From assembly GCF_009827435.1 (NCBI RefSeq), contig NZ_WTYM01000058.1:203779-267778 (forward strand): a DNA stretch of 64,000 nt, in the 5' to 3' direction. How positions within the stretch are numbered: the first letter of the stretch is position 1; each line of letters begins with the position of its first letter. Below are positions 37,938-47,298 of the stretch, piece after piece. Made by a program: the position numbers and the translations under genes. The DNA comes from Croceibacterium salegens (GTDB lineage: Bacteria > Pseudomonadota > Alphaproteobacteria > Sphingomonadales > Sphingomonadaceae). The notes below the pieces were generated by a model. The model was given only the letters and a program-made list of their open reading frames with translations. It had not been told where the DNA came from and searched no databases.

Positions 37938-39053
37938 ATGCAAATCAACCGCAGGAACTTCATCGCCGGAACCGCCGTGGCGGGCACCGTTGCCGTCGCC
38001 GCGCAGGGGGTGTTTGGCAAGGACGCGCCGCAGCCGGTATTCGGCCCCAACAGCGGACAGGCGCTGCTCAGCCGGAACGAAAACCCCTACGGGCCCGCGC
38101 CGAGCGCGCTGCAGGCGATCACCGATACCGCGACCAAGGGCTGCTACTATTCCGACAAGGGCGTGGCTAAGCTGCGCGACATGATCGCCGAGCGCCACAT
38201 GGTCGCGCCCGAGCAGGTCGTGATCGGCGAAGGCTCGACCGAGATTCTCTCCGCCATCGCGCTAGCCTGGGGCGCCAAGGGCACGATCGTCTGTCCTTCG
38301 CTGTTCTGGGACACCACGGTGCAATACGGGGAGCGGCAGGGTGCCAAGGCGATCCGCGTCCCGCTGGCCGGAGACATGGACGTCGATCTCGCCGGCATGG
38401 CCGCGGCGGTCGATGACAGCGTCTCGCTGGTCCACATCTGCAACCCCAACAACCCCACCGCAATGCTGATCGACCCGGCAAAGATGCGCGCCTTCGCCGC
38501 GCAGGTCGTGCCCAAGGCGACGCTGCTGGTCGACGAGGCCTACAACGAACTGGTCGACGATCCCGCCGCCAACACACTGATGGATTTGGTGCGCGAGGGG
38601 CAGGACGTGATCGTCTGCCGGACCTTCTCGAAGATCTATGGAATGGCCGGGATGCGGGTGGGCTACGCGATCACCTCTCCGGAGAATGCGCGCCTCATCG
38701 GCGGTTACCTAATGAGCTTCGGCGGCAACGTTTCGGGCCTTGCCGCGGCGATCGCTTCGTACAACGACCATGGCTTCCTCGAGAAATCGAAGGCGGTGAT
38801 CGTCGAGGGGCGTTCGATGATCCTCGATGCGGTCAAACAGGCGGGCCTGACCTCGCTGCCTTCGCAGACCAACTTCGTCTACGTCGAGGTGTCCGATGCC
38901 AACGCGGTGCAGAAGGCCATGGCCGAACGCGGAATCTCGATTCGCGGTGCCTACGGTCCGTGGAAGCAGTATTCCCGGGTCAGCACCGGCAAGCTCGATG
39001 ACGTGTCGCGCTATTGCGCCGCCTTGCCCGAGGTGATCGGCGGACTGGCCTGA
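37938..39053 (+). CDS. Tat-exported class I/II aminotransferase (HisC-like)
   Basis: A 371-residue PLP enzyme resembling histidinol-phosphate aminotransferases. The N-terminus MQINRRNFIAGTAVAGTVAV is a clear twin-arginine signal, so the folded PLP enzyme would be exported to the periplasm. SRNENPYGPAP is the substrate/PLP entry motif. CNPNNPT and DEAYNE (D199) contact PLP, and the Schiff-base lysine is K232 in FSKIYGMAGMRVGYA. A GAAGGGAGA site precedes the ATG. It follows the TauE-family permease by 14 bp. An exported aminotransferase is unusual; cytoplasmic HisC proteins lack such a leader. Its substrate is unknown. Confidence 0.88.
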   Translation: MQINRRNFIAGTAVAGTVAVAAQGVFGKDAPQPVFGPNSGQALLSRNENPYGPAPSALQAITDTATKGCYYSDKGVAKLRDMIAERHMVAPEQVVIGEGSTEILSAIALAWGAKGTIVCPSLFWDTTVQYGERQGAKAIRVPLAGDMDVDLAGMAAAVDDSVSLVHICNPNNPTAMLIDPAKMRAFAAQVVPKATLLVDEAYNELVDDPAANTLMDLVREGQDVIVCRTFSKIYGMAGMRVGYAITSPENARLIGGYLMSFGGNVSGLAAAIASYNDHGFLEKSKAVIVEGRSMILDAVKQAGLTSLPSQTNFVYVEVSDANAVQKAMAERGISIRGAYGPWKQYSRVSTGKLDDVSRYCAALPEVIGGLA

Positions 39054-39056
39054 TCG

Positions 39057-39953
39057 TCAGGAGGCCAGTGCCGGCTGGCCACGCCACAGCAGCTCCGAGC
39101 GCACGATCGGCGTGCCGTAAAGCAGGCGCCGTTCGGCCGGGTCGAACGCCTCGCGCCGGTGCACGCAGCAGCGGTTGTCCCACAGCAGGATGTCGCCCGC
39201 ACGCCACTGGTGGAGATAGGCGAATTCCGGACGTGCGACGTGATCGTAGATCGTATCGAGTAGCTCGGCGCTCTCCGCCTTGCCGAGCCCCGTGATGCGC
39301 GGCGCGGTGTCGATGTAGGCGAGGATCCTCCGCGCGCCGAGGAACACGAACCTGCGCCCGGTCACCGCATGGCGCTGGACCAGCGGGACGACGCGGAACA
39401 GCGTTTCGTCATGGATGTCGGCCTCGTCGAGCGAGCCTTCGAAATCGTTGACCTTGAGCGGGAAGTGGATCGAGCGCCCCTCGATCCGTGCCTTGAGGCC
39501 GGCGGGCATGGCCTCCCAGGCGTCGCAGAGGTTGGCGATCCCGGTGCGGCCGCCGGTGCGGGTGACCTCGACCCCGTGCAGCGCGGTGGCGGGAGGCGGC
39601 GCGGCGTCGGTCCAGCGGTCCTGGTGCCAGCCCATCTCGTCGGCGCCGAACTGGCCAACGTTCCTGCCCTTCTCCTCGATGTTCGAGACCAGCCGCAGCC
39701 CCTTGAAACCGTCGATGTCGATCGGCTCGTGATAGCGCGAGGTGTCGGAATCGTCGGGCTCGCCGAAGTTGCGGATGAAGGTGACATATTCGCGGGGTGT
39801 GAGAACGGGGGAGCGGAAAAGCAGCGCCTGACGCCGGTGGAACAGGTCGGCCAGCGCGTCACGGACTTTCACGCTCATCGGCGTCCGAGTGTCGAGACCG
39901 GAAATTTCGCTGCCGAATCCGTCGGTCAGGTTCCTTGCCTGAAGCAATGCCAT
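39057..39953 (-). CDS. TauD/TfdA-family Fe(II)/2-oxoglutarate dioxygenase
   Basis: A 298-residue non-heme iron dioxygenase. The H-x-D pair is in GWHQDRWTD and the distal His in CCVHRREAFDPAERR, which also carries the Arg that binds 2-oxoglutarate. The LFRSPVLTPREYVTF and FGADEMGWHQD segments are of the TauD type. The start at 39953 has GGGAGAG upstream. Members hydroxylate sulfonates, herbicides or amino acids; the nearby TauE-family permease could hint at a sulfonate, but that is speculation. It is convergent with the aminotransferase gene with a 3-bp gap, and divergent from ftsH. Confidence 0.88.
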   Translation of the reverse strand: MALLQARNLTDGFGSEISGLDTRTPMSVKVRDALADLFHRRQALLFRSPVLTPREYVTFIRNFGEPDDSDTSRYHEPIDIDGFKGLRLVSNIEEKGRNVGQFGADEMGWHQDRWTDAAPPPATALHGVEVTRTGGRTGIANLCDAWEAMPAGLKARIEGRSIHFPLKVNDFEGSLDEADIHDETLFRVVPLVQRHAVTGRRFVFLGARRILAYIDTAPRITGLGKAESAELLDTIYDHVARPEFAYLHQWRAGDILLWDNRCCVHRREAFDPAERRLLYGTPIVRSELLWRGQPALAS

Positions 39954-40021
39954 CCAGTCTCTCCCGCCCGGACCGCAAGTCTTCGAGCCGACGCTGCTAT
40001 GCCCCACCTCGGACCGATTTG

Positions 40022-40036
40022 TCACACTTGGTGTGA
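40022..40036. promoter_or_regulatory. 15-bp palindrome between the TauD-like gene and ftsH
   Basis: TCACAC-TTG-GTGTGA is a perfect 6-bp inverted repeat around a 3-base centre. It lies 69 bp upstream of the dioxygenase start and 73 bp upstream of ftsH in their divergent spacer. It is an operator candidate for either gene. Confidence 0.4.
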
Positions 40037-40108
40037 ACCGTGGCCTCATCAACTTGCCATTCACCCTCGCGAGCCTACATTCATAGGCGAAAGGCTGGAC
40101 CCGACCTG

Positions 40109-42058
<1,950 letters not shown>

Positions 42059-42067
42059 CGCTCCGCC

Positions 42068-43198
42068 TCAGAATGCTCCGAGCAGCAGCAGCACGTTCAG
42101 GAACAGTGCCAGGATCACCACGATGAACACCAGCAGCACGCTGGTGCGCCACAGCGCGGAGAAGCGCGAGAGGCCGTAGGCACCCTTGAGCTGGCGGTAG
42201 ATGTGGTAGATCGGGACCATCGTGCCGACGGTCACGAGCAGGGCGGTCGAAACGCCGAACTGCCCCAGCACGGTCAGAATGACGAACAGCAGCGTCATGA
42301 AAGACAGCGAATAGGTCACGAAGACCGCGTGGTCGTAGGCCCCGAAGCGGCGACGCCACAGGAACAGCAGCCAGACGAACGGTATCGACAGCGGGATCAG
42401 CAGCCACGAGAACTTGTAGCTGTTGGCCTGCAGCTTGTAGGCCATGAGTTCCGGGTTGTGGCGCCACTTCTCGATCAGGCGGTCGATGACGGAAATACCG
42501 GTGGGATTCTTGTCGGTGGTGATCCTGGCCAGTCCGTCGCTGGTGCTGGCGAGGACTTCCTTGCCGTCGTCAGCGGCGGCTTTGTTGGTTGTGGCAGCCG
42601 GCGCGGGGGCAGCGTCTTCGACGGTCGCCGATGACTCGGCGTCCTTGCCGGCGGCCTCCTTCTCCAGCCGCTCGATCTGAGTGTCGATGATCGGGGAGGC
42701 CGGGTTGTCGTCGCCCATCGCCTTGCGCGCCTGACGCAGGCCTTCGAGATCGTCCGTCGTCTCTTCGCTAACGACCTGCCCCGGAGTGTTCAGGTCGTCG
42801 GGCGTGGAGATGCCAGCGATCTGGAACACCGCGAACATCAGGAAGACCGAGAACAGGAACAGCGCCATCGGCGATACGAAATAGGCGCGCTGGCCGTCGA
42901 TGTAGCGCCGCGTCAGCTCGCCGGGTTTCCACGCCAGCATCGGCAGGGTGTGCCAGGTCTTGCCTTCGAGATGGAACACGCCGTGCAGCAGGTCGTGCAT
43001 GAAGGCGCCGAGGGTCTTGTGGACGTGTGCCCGCTGACCGCAGGCGTGGCAGTGCTGTCCGACCATCGCGGTGCCACAGTTGAGGCAGGCGCCTTCATGC
43101 GTGTGCCCGTCCTTACCTTCGCCGGCCTGGGGTTCGACCGCGCGGGCGAGCAGGCCGCCCTCGACCATGCTGCCAACCGCTTCGCCGAAATCGCTCAT
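42068..43198 (-). CDS. DUF3667 zinc-ribbon membrane protein
   Basis: A 376-residue protein with an N-terminal zinc ribbon (CLNCGTAMVGQHCHACGQ, about residues 38-55). The DUF3667 core HDLLHGVFHLEGKTWHTLPML follows, then a first membrane region (SPMALFLFSVFLMFAVFQIAG). A long charged loop of about 130 residues comes next, then three or four C-terminal helices. Members are widespread in Sphingomonadales and Bacteroidetes without known function. The gene converges with ftsH. Its ribosome site lies inside a small hairpin. No catalytic residues can be named. Confidence 0.85.
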   Translation of the reverse strand: MSDFGEAVGSMVEGGLLARAVEPQAGEGKDGHTHEGACLNCGTAMVGQHCHACGQRAHVHKTLGAFMHDLLHGVFHLEGKTWHTLPMLAWKPGELTRRYIDGQRAYFVSPMALFLFSVFLMFAVFQIAGISTPDDLNTPGQVVSEETTDDLEGLRQARKAMGDDNPASPIIDTQIERLEKEAAGKDAESSATVEDAAPAPAATTNKAAADDGKEVLASTSDGLARITTDKNPTGISVIDRLIEKWRHNPELMAYKLQANSYKFSWLLIPLSIPFVWLLFLWRRRFGAYDHAVFVTYSLSFMTLLFVILTVLGQFGVSTALLVTVGTMVPIYHIYRQLKGAYGLSRFSALWRTSVLLVFIVVILALFLNVLLLLGAF

Positions 43199-43204
43199 GA
43201 CTTA

Positions 43205-43218
43205 CCCCCTTGCGGGGG
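43205..43218 (-). promoter_or_regulatory. Ribosome site of the DUF3667 gene inside a hairpin
   Basis: On the minus strand CCCCC-GCAA-GGGGG forms a 5-bp GC stem with a tetraloop; its 3' arm AGGGGG is the Shine-Dalgarno, 6 bases before the ATG. Folding would hide the site. Confidence 0.5.
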
Positions 43219-43243
43219 CAATCCTAACGCGGAACGCCGAAAC

Positions 43244-43270
43244 GAAAAAGGGCCGCGCGATGGCGGCCCT
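43244..43270 (-). terminator. Terminator of rpoZ
   Basis: On the minus strand an 8-bp stem AGGGCCGC/GCGGCCCT with a 6-base loop is followed by TTTTTCG, 23 bp beyond the rpoZ stop. Confidence 0.8.
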
Positions 43271-43293
43271 CGTTCGTTGGGTTCGATCCCGGA

Positions 43294-43641
43294 TCAGCTG
43301 CCGTCGTAATCGGCGCCGATCGAGGTCGAACGGGTCGGTGCGGCGGCCGAGAGGCGCATGGCCTCGGCCGACTGGCTGAGCGAGCCGATTTCGTCGGCCT
43401 CGTCCTCGTCGTCCGGGAGAATCTTCTGCAGACCGGTGACCAGGCTTTCCTGCAGATATTTCGGCTTGACGGTCTCTTCGGCGATCTCGCGCAGGGCCAC
43501 GACCGGGTTCTTGTCGCGGTCGCGATCGATGGTCAGTTCCGCCCCGCCTGAAATCTCGCGCGCCCGCTGGGCAGCCAGCAGGACGAGATCGAAACGGTTG
43601 GAGACCTTGTCGACACAATCTTCGACGGTAACGCGCGCCAT
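43294..43641 (-). CDS. rpoZ: RNA polymerase omega subunit
   Basis: A 115-residue omega subunit that helps beta-prime fold and carries part of the ppGpp site. [20 protein letters not shown] and [10 protein letters not shown] are the conserved N-terminal helices, and the [13 protein letters not shown] block is diagnostic. The C-terminal 45 residues are acidic then low-complexity, as is common in alphaproteobacteria. The frame is open upstream, but the ATG at 43641 gives the universal N-terminus. It is followed by an intrinsic terminator, so it is probably monocistronic. Confidence 0.95.
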   Translation of the reverse strand: MARVTVEDCVDKVSNRFDLVLLAAQRAREISGGAELTIDRDRDKNPVVALREIAEETVKPKYLQESLVTGLQKILPDDEDEADEIGSLSQSAEAMRLSAAAPTRSTSIGADYDGS

Positions 43642-43745
43642 CGGGCACCTCAGGAAAATGGGTGTTGCGGGAAAGCGCGCCACCTAGTCACCACCGGCGC
43701 GAGAGTCAAGGTTTTCGGGCCCGCGCGCCGTGCTATGCAGCGGCC

Positions 43746-44942
43746 ATGGAGAGTCCCGCCAGCGCTGCAGCCCCGACGCCGCCGGCCAGCAGGGACTATG
43801 CCGATCCGCAACCCTTCGCGATCGAGGCGCAGGGCCAGGCGCTCGAATTCTTCCCGGCCGGGCGCGACCGGCTCGAGCGGCTCTGCGCGATGATCGACAA
43901 CGCCACCACGAGCCTGCGCATGGCCTTCTACATTTTCACCCCCGACAAGGCTGGTGCGCGGGTGCGCGATGCGCTGGTCGCCGCCGCCCGTCGCGGGGTC
44001 GATGTTTCGCTGATCGTCGACGGCTTCGGCGCCAAGGTGGAAAACGACTTCTTCGCCGAACTGGTCGAGGCAGGTGGCTATTTCTGCCGCTTCCTGCCGA
44101 AATGGTCGGTGCGCTTCCTGATCCGCAACCACCAGAAGATCGTAGTGGCAGACGGCAGGGTCGCCATGCTCGGCGGCTTCAATGTCGAAGACGACTATTT
44201 CACTTCGGCGCGCGAGGACGGCTGGAACGACCTTGCCTTTACTGTCGAGGGCAGTCTGGTGGAGCGCGTCGCCGAATGGTTTCGCGAGCTCGAGGAGTGG
44301 ACCCGGGATCCGCACGCCCGCTTCATCGACATCCGGCGCCGGGTGCGCGAATGGGAGGGCGGGCGCGCGCCGGTGCAACTGCTCGTGGGCGGGCCGACCC
44401 GCGGGCGCTCGCCCTGGGCGAAGAGCGTCACGCGCGACCTGATCCGCGGCGAGCGGCTCGACATGGTCATGGCCTACTTTTCGCCCGAGTTCATGCTGAT
44501 GCGCCGCATCCGCCGCATTGCGCGCAAGGGGGGCACGCGTCTCGTGCTTGCCGCCAAGTCCGACAATGCTGCGACGATCGGCGCCTCGCGCCTGCTCTAC
44601 GGCTCCCTACTCAGGGCGCGGGCGAAGATTTTCGAATTCGAGCCGAGCAAGCTTCACACCAAGCTGATCGTGCTCGACGATGCGGTCTACGCCGGCAGCG
44701 CCAATTTCGACATGCGCAGCCTCTACATAAACCTCGAGATCGTGGTGAAGATCGAGGATGCCGCACTGGCGGCACGGATGCGGCAGTTCATCGACCACCT
44801 GCAGTCGGCCTCCACGCCGATTACCCCGTCACTGCACAAGGCCCGCGCCACGCCTTTCACGCGGCTGCGCTGGTGGCTGAGCTGGGTGCTCGTTTCGGTG
44901 ATCGACTATTCGGTCAGCCGCCGCCTCAACCTCGGCCTGTGA
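43746..44942 (+). CDS. Phospholipase D-like / cardiolipin synthase family protein
   Basis: A 398-residue protein with two HKD motifs, NHQKIVVADGRVAMLGGFN and LHTKLIVLDDAVYAGSANFD. Both retain H-x-K-x4-D, so it should catalyse phosphatidyl transfer or hydrolysis. No strong N-terminal helices of the ClsA type are seen; a C-terminal hydrophobic stretch (LRWWLSWVLVSVIDYSV) could bind membrane, closer to ClsB/ClsC-type proteins. The ATG at 43746 is the first Met that fits; the frame is open further upstream without coding character. It is divergent from rpoZ. Cardiolipin synthesis is the best guess. Confidence 0.87.
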   Translation: MESPASAAAPTPPASRDYADPQPFAIEAQGQALEFFPAGRDRLERLCAMIDNATTSLRMAFYIFTPDKAGARVRDALVAAARRGVDVSLIVDGFGAKVENDFFAELVEAGGYFCRFLPKWSVRFLIRNHQKIVVADGRVAMLGGFNVEDDYFTSAREDGWNDLAFTVEGSLVERVAEWFRELEEWTRDPHARFIDIRRRVREWEGGRAPVQLLVGGPTRGRSPWAKSVTRDLIRGERLDMVMAYFSPEFMLMRRIRRIARKGGTRLVLAAKSDNAATIGASRLLYGSLLRARAKIFEFEPSKLHTKLIVLDDAVYAGSANFDMRSLYINLEIVVKIEDAALAARMRQFIDHLQSASTPITPSLHKARATPFTRLRWWLSWVLVSVIDYSVSRRLNLGL

Positions 44943-45104
44943 GGCGCGCGGGTTGCTATTTCACCGGTAATCCCTATCTCTCGTCCAGCTGACGTCGCTT
45001 GCGACGGAATTTGACGGCCGGGCAAAGGCCTGCCGCTTCCTTCCTTCCCGCTGCTTTTTCGGCACCGCCGCGCGGGCCAGCAGTCCGTGCGCTGATTCAT
45101 CCAT

Positions 45105-45126
45105 TCCTCCCGGAGGACCCCGCGCC
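45105..45126 (+). promoter_or_regulatory. Ribosome site deciding the TTG start of infA
   Basis: GGAGGA at 45112-45117 is nine bases before the TTG at 45127. It forms the right arm of a 13-bp inverted repeat with TCCTCC (45105-45110). The strong site supports the non-ATG start. Confidence 0.6.
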
Positions 45127-45396
45127 TTGGCGAAAGAAGAACTGCTCACACTCGAAGGTCAGATCGAAGAGATCCTGCCCGATGGACGCTTTCGCGTCCT
45201 GCTCGACAACCAGCATTCGCTTGTCGCCTATACCGCCGGAAAGATGCGGCGTTACCGTATCCGCTCGGTCGTCGGCGATCGGGTCCACGTGGAAATGACA
45301 CCCTACGATCTGACCAAGGGCCGGATCGTCTATCGCGAGCGAACGCCCGGAGCAGGGCCAGGTGGCGCAAGGCGCCGCGGCGGCTTCAGGCGATGA
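45127..45396 (+). CDS. infA: Translation initiation factor IF-1, C-terminally extended
   Basis: An 89-residue OB-fold protein. [37 protein letters not shown] and [18 protein letters not shown] match IF-1 throughout. IF-1 binds the ribosomal A site during initiation. It is about 17 residues longer than the usual 72, the extra being a Gly/Arg-rich tail ending in RRRGGFRR. It starts with TTG behind a strong GGAGGA. The sequence is somewhat diverged from a typical IF-1, so it may be a second paralogue. A small ORF overlaps its stop by ATGA. Confidence 0.92.
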   Translation: MAKEELLTLEGQIEEILPDGRFRVLLDNQHSLVAYTAGKMRRYRIRSVVGDRVHVEMTPYDLTKGRIVYRERTPGAGPGGARRRGGFRR

Positions 45397-45599
45397 TGCC
45401 CGCAACAAACATGAAAGGGCGGCCGATCGGCCGTCACAACAACAATATGACTACACATTCAATCGGCGCGAATTCGCGCCCCCGGCTGTCCCCCCGTTAC
45501 CGGACGGAAGCCGGCAATGGCGACCCCAAGGGCAAGCGCCTTTCCGCAACTCTCAGCACGCTCGAACTGCGCCGCCTCGTCGCGGCGATGGTCGATTGA
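45393..45599 (+). CDS. Hypothetical small protein overlapping infA
   Basis: A 68-residue possible protein starting at an ATG inside the infA stop. The N-terminal half is rich in Asn, His, Arg and Gly. The C-terminal [21 protein letters not shown] could form an amphipathic helix. No motif is recognised. The coupling arrangement and the helical tail argue for a real gene, but base composition in the first part is unlike its neighbours. Low confidence. Confidence 0.4.
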   Translation: MMPATNMKGRPIGRHNNNMTTHSIGANSRPRLSPRYRTEAGNGDPKGKRLSATLSTLELRRLVAAMVD

Positions 45600-45773
45600 G
45601 CGAGCTGCTCAATCCGCGCCTGGCGGACACGCCGGCCGCGGAGGCGGGAGCTATTCCCGACGCTGCGCTGCCGGGGATCGCCGTACCCTCACAGATGGGC
45701 GCAGCGATGGCGTGTGCGTGGTGCGTCTCGCACATGACGGAAGACCGAACCGCCGATCTAGCCGTTCGTACTG

Positions 45774-45945
45774 CTACTCTTCGCTCGCCGCTTCCCTGGC
45801 CCGCTTCTGGTCGGCCATCCTGGCCTTGCGCATGTGCCGCCTGATGCGGATGTCTTCTGCCATGTACAGCACGCGCCAGAAATAGATCGACCATGAAGCG
45901 AGCAGGACCAGCAGGAGCAGGATAGCTATCTGGGAACCGGCTCAT
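45774..45945 (-). pseudogene. Small membrane protein gene with an apparent +1 frameshift
   Basis: An ATG at 45945 overlaps the stop of the DUF2384 gene by ATGA but reads into non-coding-like sequence. One base fewer in the GGG run at 45932-45934 (CCC on the coding strand) would give a 56-residue protein. It would start MSRFQIAILLLLVLLASW, with one membrane helix, then a basic Arg/Lys/Glu-rich tail ending in AASEE and stopping at 45774. In the downstream frame no ATG lies before the helix. This is either a real frameshift in a homopolymer or a sequencing error. The helix-plus-basic-tail layout looks like true coding sequence. Confidence 0.55.
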
Positions 45946-46193
45946 CGGATTGCCTCCCCTGATCCGTCTTCCCGGCAGGTCATTCGCCGCAGTTCCGTTT
46001 CCACCCGGGCGCGCCCGCCCTCGCTGGCAATCGCCAGGTCGAGCGGCCGAGCGCCGAGGCCGGCGTTCTGACCGTTGAGGAATTCGAGCGCTCCCTCTCG
46101 TCCCAGCAGGACGAGGGCCAGTCGCGTGATTTCACCCTGTCGTCTGGCACTGTCGGGGGCGAGACGTGGCCGCGGGGAGGTGCGATCTGTCAC
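45942..46193 (-). CDS. DUF2384 (MbcA/ParS/Xre toxin-binding) domain protein
   Basis: An 83-residue protein. The C-terminal part ALEFLNGQNAGLGARPLDLA followed by IASEGGRARVETELRRM fits the DUF2384 antitoxin C-terminal domain (WLxxPNxxLGGRxPxxLL...G...V...L). In known type II modules this domain neutralises a RES-domain toxin, but no RES toxin and no N-terminal Xre HTH are present here. The GTG start overlaps the upstream stop by four bases, and the stop overlaps the next small ORF. It is therefore in a chain of tiny coupled genes. Its role could be regulatory rather than toxin neutralisation. Confidence 0.6.
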   Translation of the reverse strand: MTDRTSPRPRLAPDSARRQGEITRLALVLLGREGALEFLNGQNAGLGARPLDLAIASEGGRARVETELRRMTCREDGSGEAIR

Positions 46194-46468
46194 TCCAGAT
46201 TTCCGTTGGTGGCGCCGGGCACGTGTCGCGATACCTGGATGCATTCGCTGACGATGCGATTGGGAGGAATCGCCTGGTTGGCACCAATTGCTTCGAGTAT
46301 CCGCCAGCCGTTCGCGGCATCGGCGCCCATGCTGCGCTGCATCCGCCAGATGCGGCCTGCGATCGTTGCCGCCTCACGGCCCGATGTCTGCTTTTCCTGC
46401 AGGTTGGCCGATCGATCGGCCTGCAGCCGCAGGCGTTGATAGTCGAAATATAGCTGGTTCAGGTCCAC
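46190..46468 (-). CDS. Hypothetical 92-residue protein upstream of the DUF2384 gene
   Basis: It starts at a GTG with a GAGGAG site six bases before it, beginning (M)DLNQLYFDYQRLRLQADRS. The protein is mostly helical and polar, with no membrane segment. It then has a hydrophilic middle (AATIAGRIWRMQRSMGADAA) and a single Cys near the C-terminus. The longer frame upstream does not look coding. I recognise the N-terminal pattern as a recurring sphingomonad hypothetical but know no function. The stop overlaps the DUF2384 GTG, so the two are translationally coupled. Confidence 0.6.
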   Translation of the reverse strand: MDLNQLYFDYQRLRLQADRSANLQEKQTSGREAATIAGRIWRMQRSMGADAANGWRILEAIGANQAIPPNRIVSECIQVSRHVPGATNGNLE

Positions 46469-46649
46469 ACGGAGCTCCTCTGCGTAAGCGGGAGCGCACA
46501 CCGTGTCTCTCAGCCGCAGGCGCCTACTCGGTCGTTTGCCTGCGATGGGAATGCCTAGCACAGTTATGGCCGGGCGCTGCATCAATTCGGGTTTGAACGG
46601 GCAAACGCGGCTAAATTCAGGAGAAACGGCCAGAAAGTGTTGTGTCAAC

Positions 46650-47099
46650 TTACCGCTCCCGCCGGGCATGGGAGTAGCTTCGGCGAAGCAGCCGAAACAG
46701 CGCGGGATCGCTCGGTACCCGCCGGGCCGAGCGGAATTTCCGGCGCAGCATGAGGACGAGGATCGGACCCTCGATGGCCCACTCCATCAGCTCGGGCAGC
46801 GCGACATTCCGGCGCGGGAAGCCGTCGTCACCGTGTCGCAGCCCGGCGTGCAGCGCCATCACCACGTCCCAGGCGTGCGCCAGGCTGGTTTCCCCGGCGC
46901 TGTTCCGCAGCCGCCACGCGGCCCGCGCGCTCATCCCCACCCGCCGCGCCGCCTCGGCGACGCAGCCGGTCTCGGCGAGGTAACCGATGAAATTCGCCTG
47001 CCGCTCGTCGGTCCACCCGTCACGACGGGTGCGGAGCGGGACCGGCAGGAACGGCGGCACCCGCGCGTAGGCGGGCCAGCGAGTGTTGGATTCGGGCAT
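46650..47099 (-). CDS. HTH-containing hypothetical protein
   Basis: A 149-residue basic protein. Residues of about 28-70 (WTDERQANFIGYLAETGCVA then EAARRVGMSARAAWRLRNS) form a helix-turn-helix of the terminase-small-subunit/Mor type, so it should bind DNA. The rest is Arg-rich with no catalytic motif. It is common as an orphan in sphingomonads, with function unknown. It is on the same strand as the small DUF2384 cassette, 180 bp upstream, and divergent from the TIR gene across about 200 bp. It may regulate either; that is inference. Confidence 0.65.
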   Translation of the reverse strand: MPESNTRWPAYARVPPFLPVPLRTRRDGWTDERQANFIGYLAETGCVAEAARRVGMSARAAWRLRNSAGETSLAHAWDVVMALHAGLRHGDDGFPRRNVALPELMEWAIEGPILVLMLRRKFRSARRVPSDPALFRLLRRSYSHARRER

Positions 47100-47298
47100 G
47101 GCCCGATGAAGGCACAGGTAGGGGCCTGTAGGAAAGGCGTTTGTTACCTACCGGCACGCGGTCAAGATTCTGCTTGTCTTGTCGGTAGTCGCAATCGAAA
47201 AGATCGCCGATTGTGCTTCGAGCGCCGGAGCAGGGGGCACGGCCAGCTTCTTTGTAGTAAATGTTTGTAATGGTCGAGTTCCACAGCGGGGAAGCGCC

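Noticed and set aside
43265..43300. A T-arm-like GGTTCGATCCC suggesting a tRNA
   Set aside because: No acceptor, D or anticodon arms can be placed around it, and the region is occupied by the rpoZ terminator and stop codon.
45553..45945. A 130-codon minus-strand frame starting at the ATG that overlaps the DUF2384 stop
   Set aside because: Its protein is Pro/Ala/Arg/Gly-rich without structure. The shifted frame gives a membrane helix and a natural end, so this is treated as a frameshifted small gene instead.
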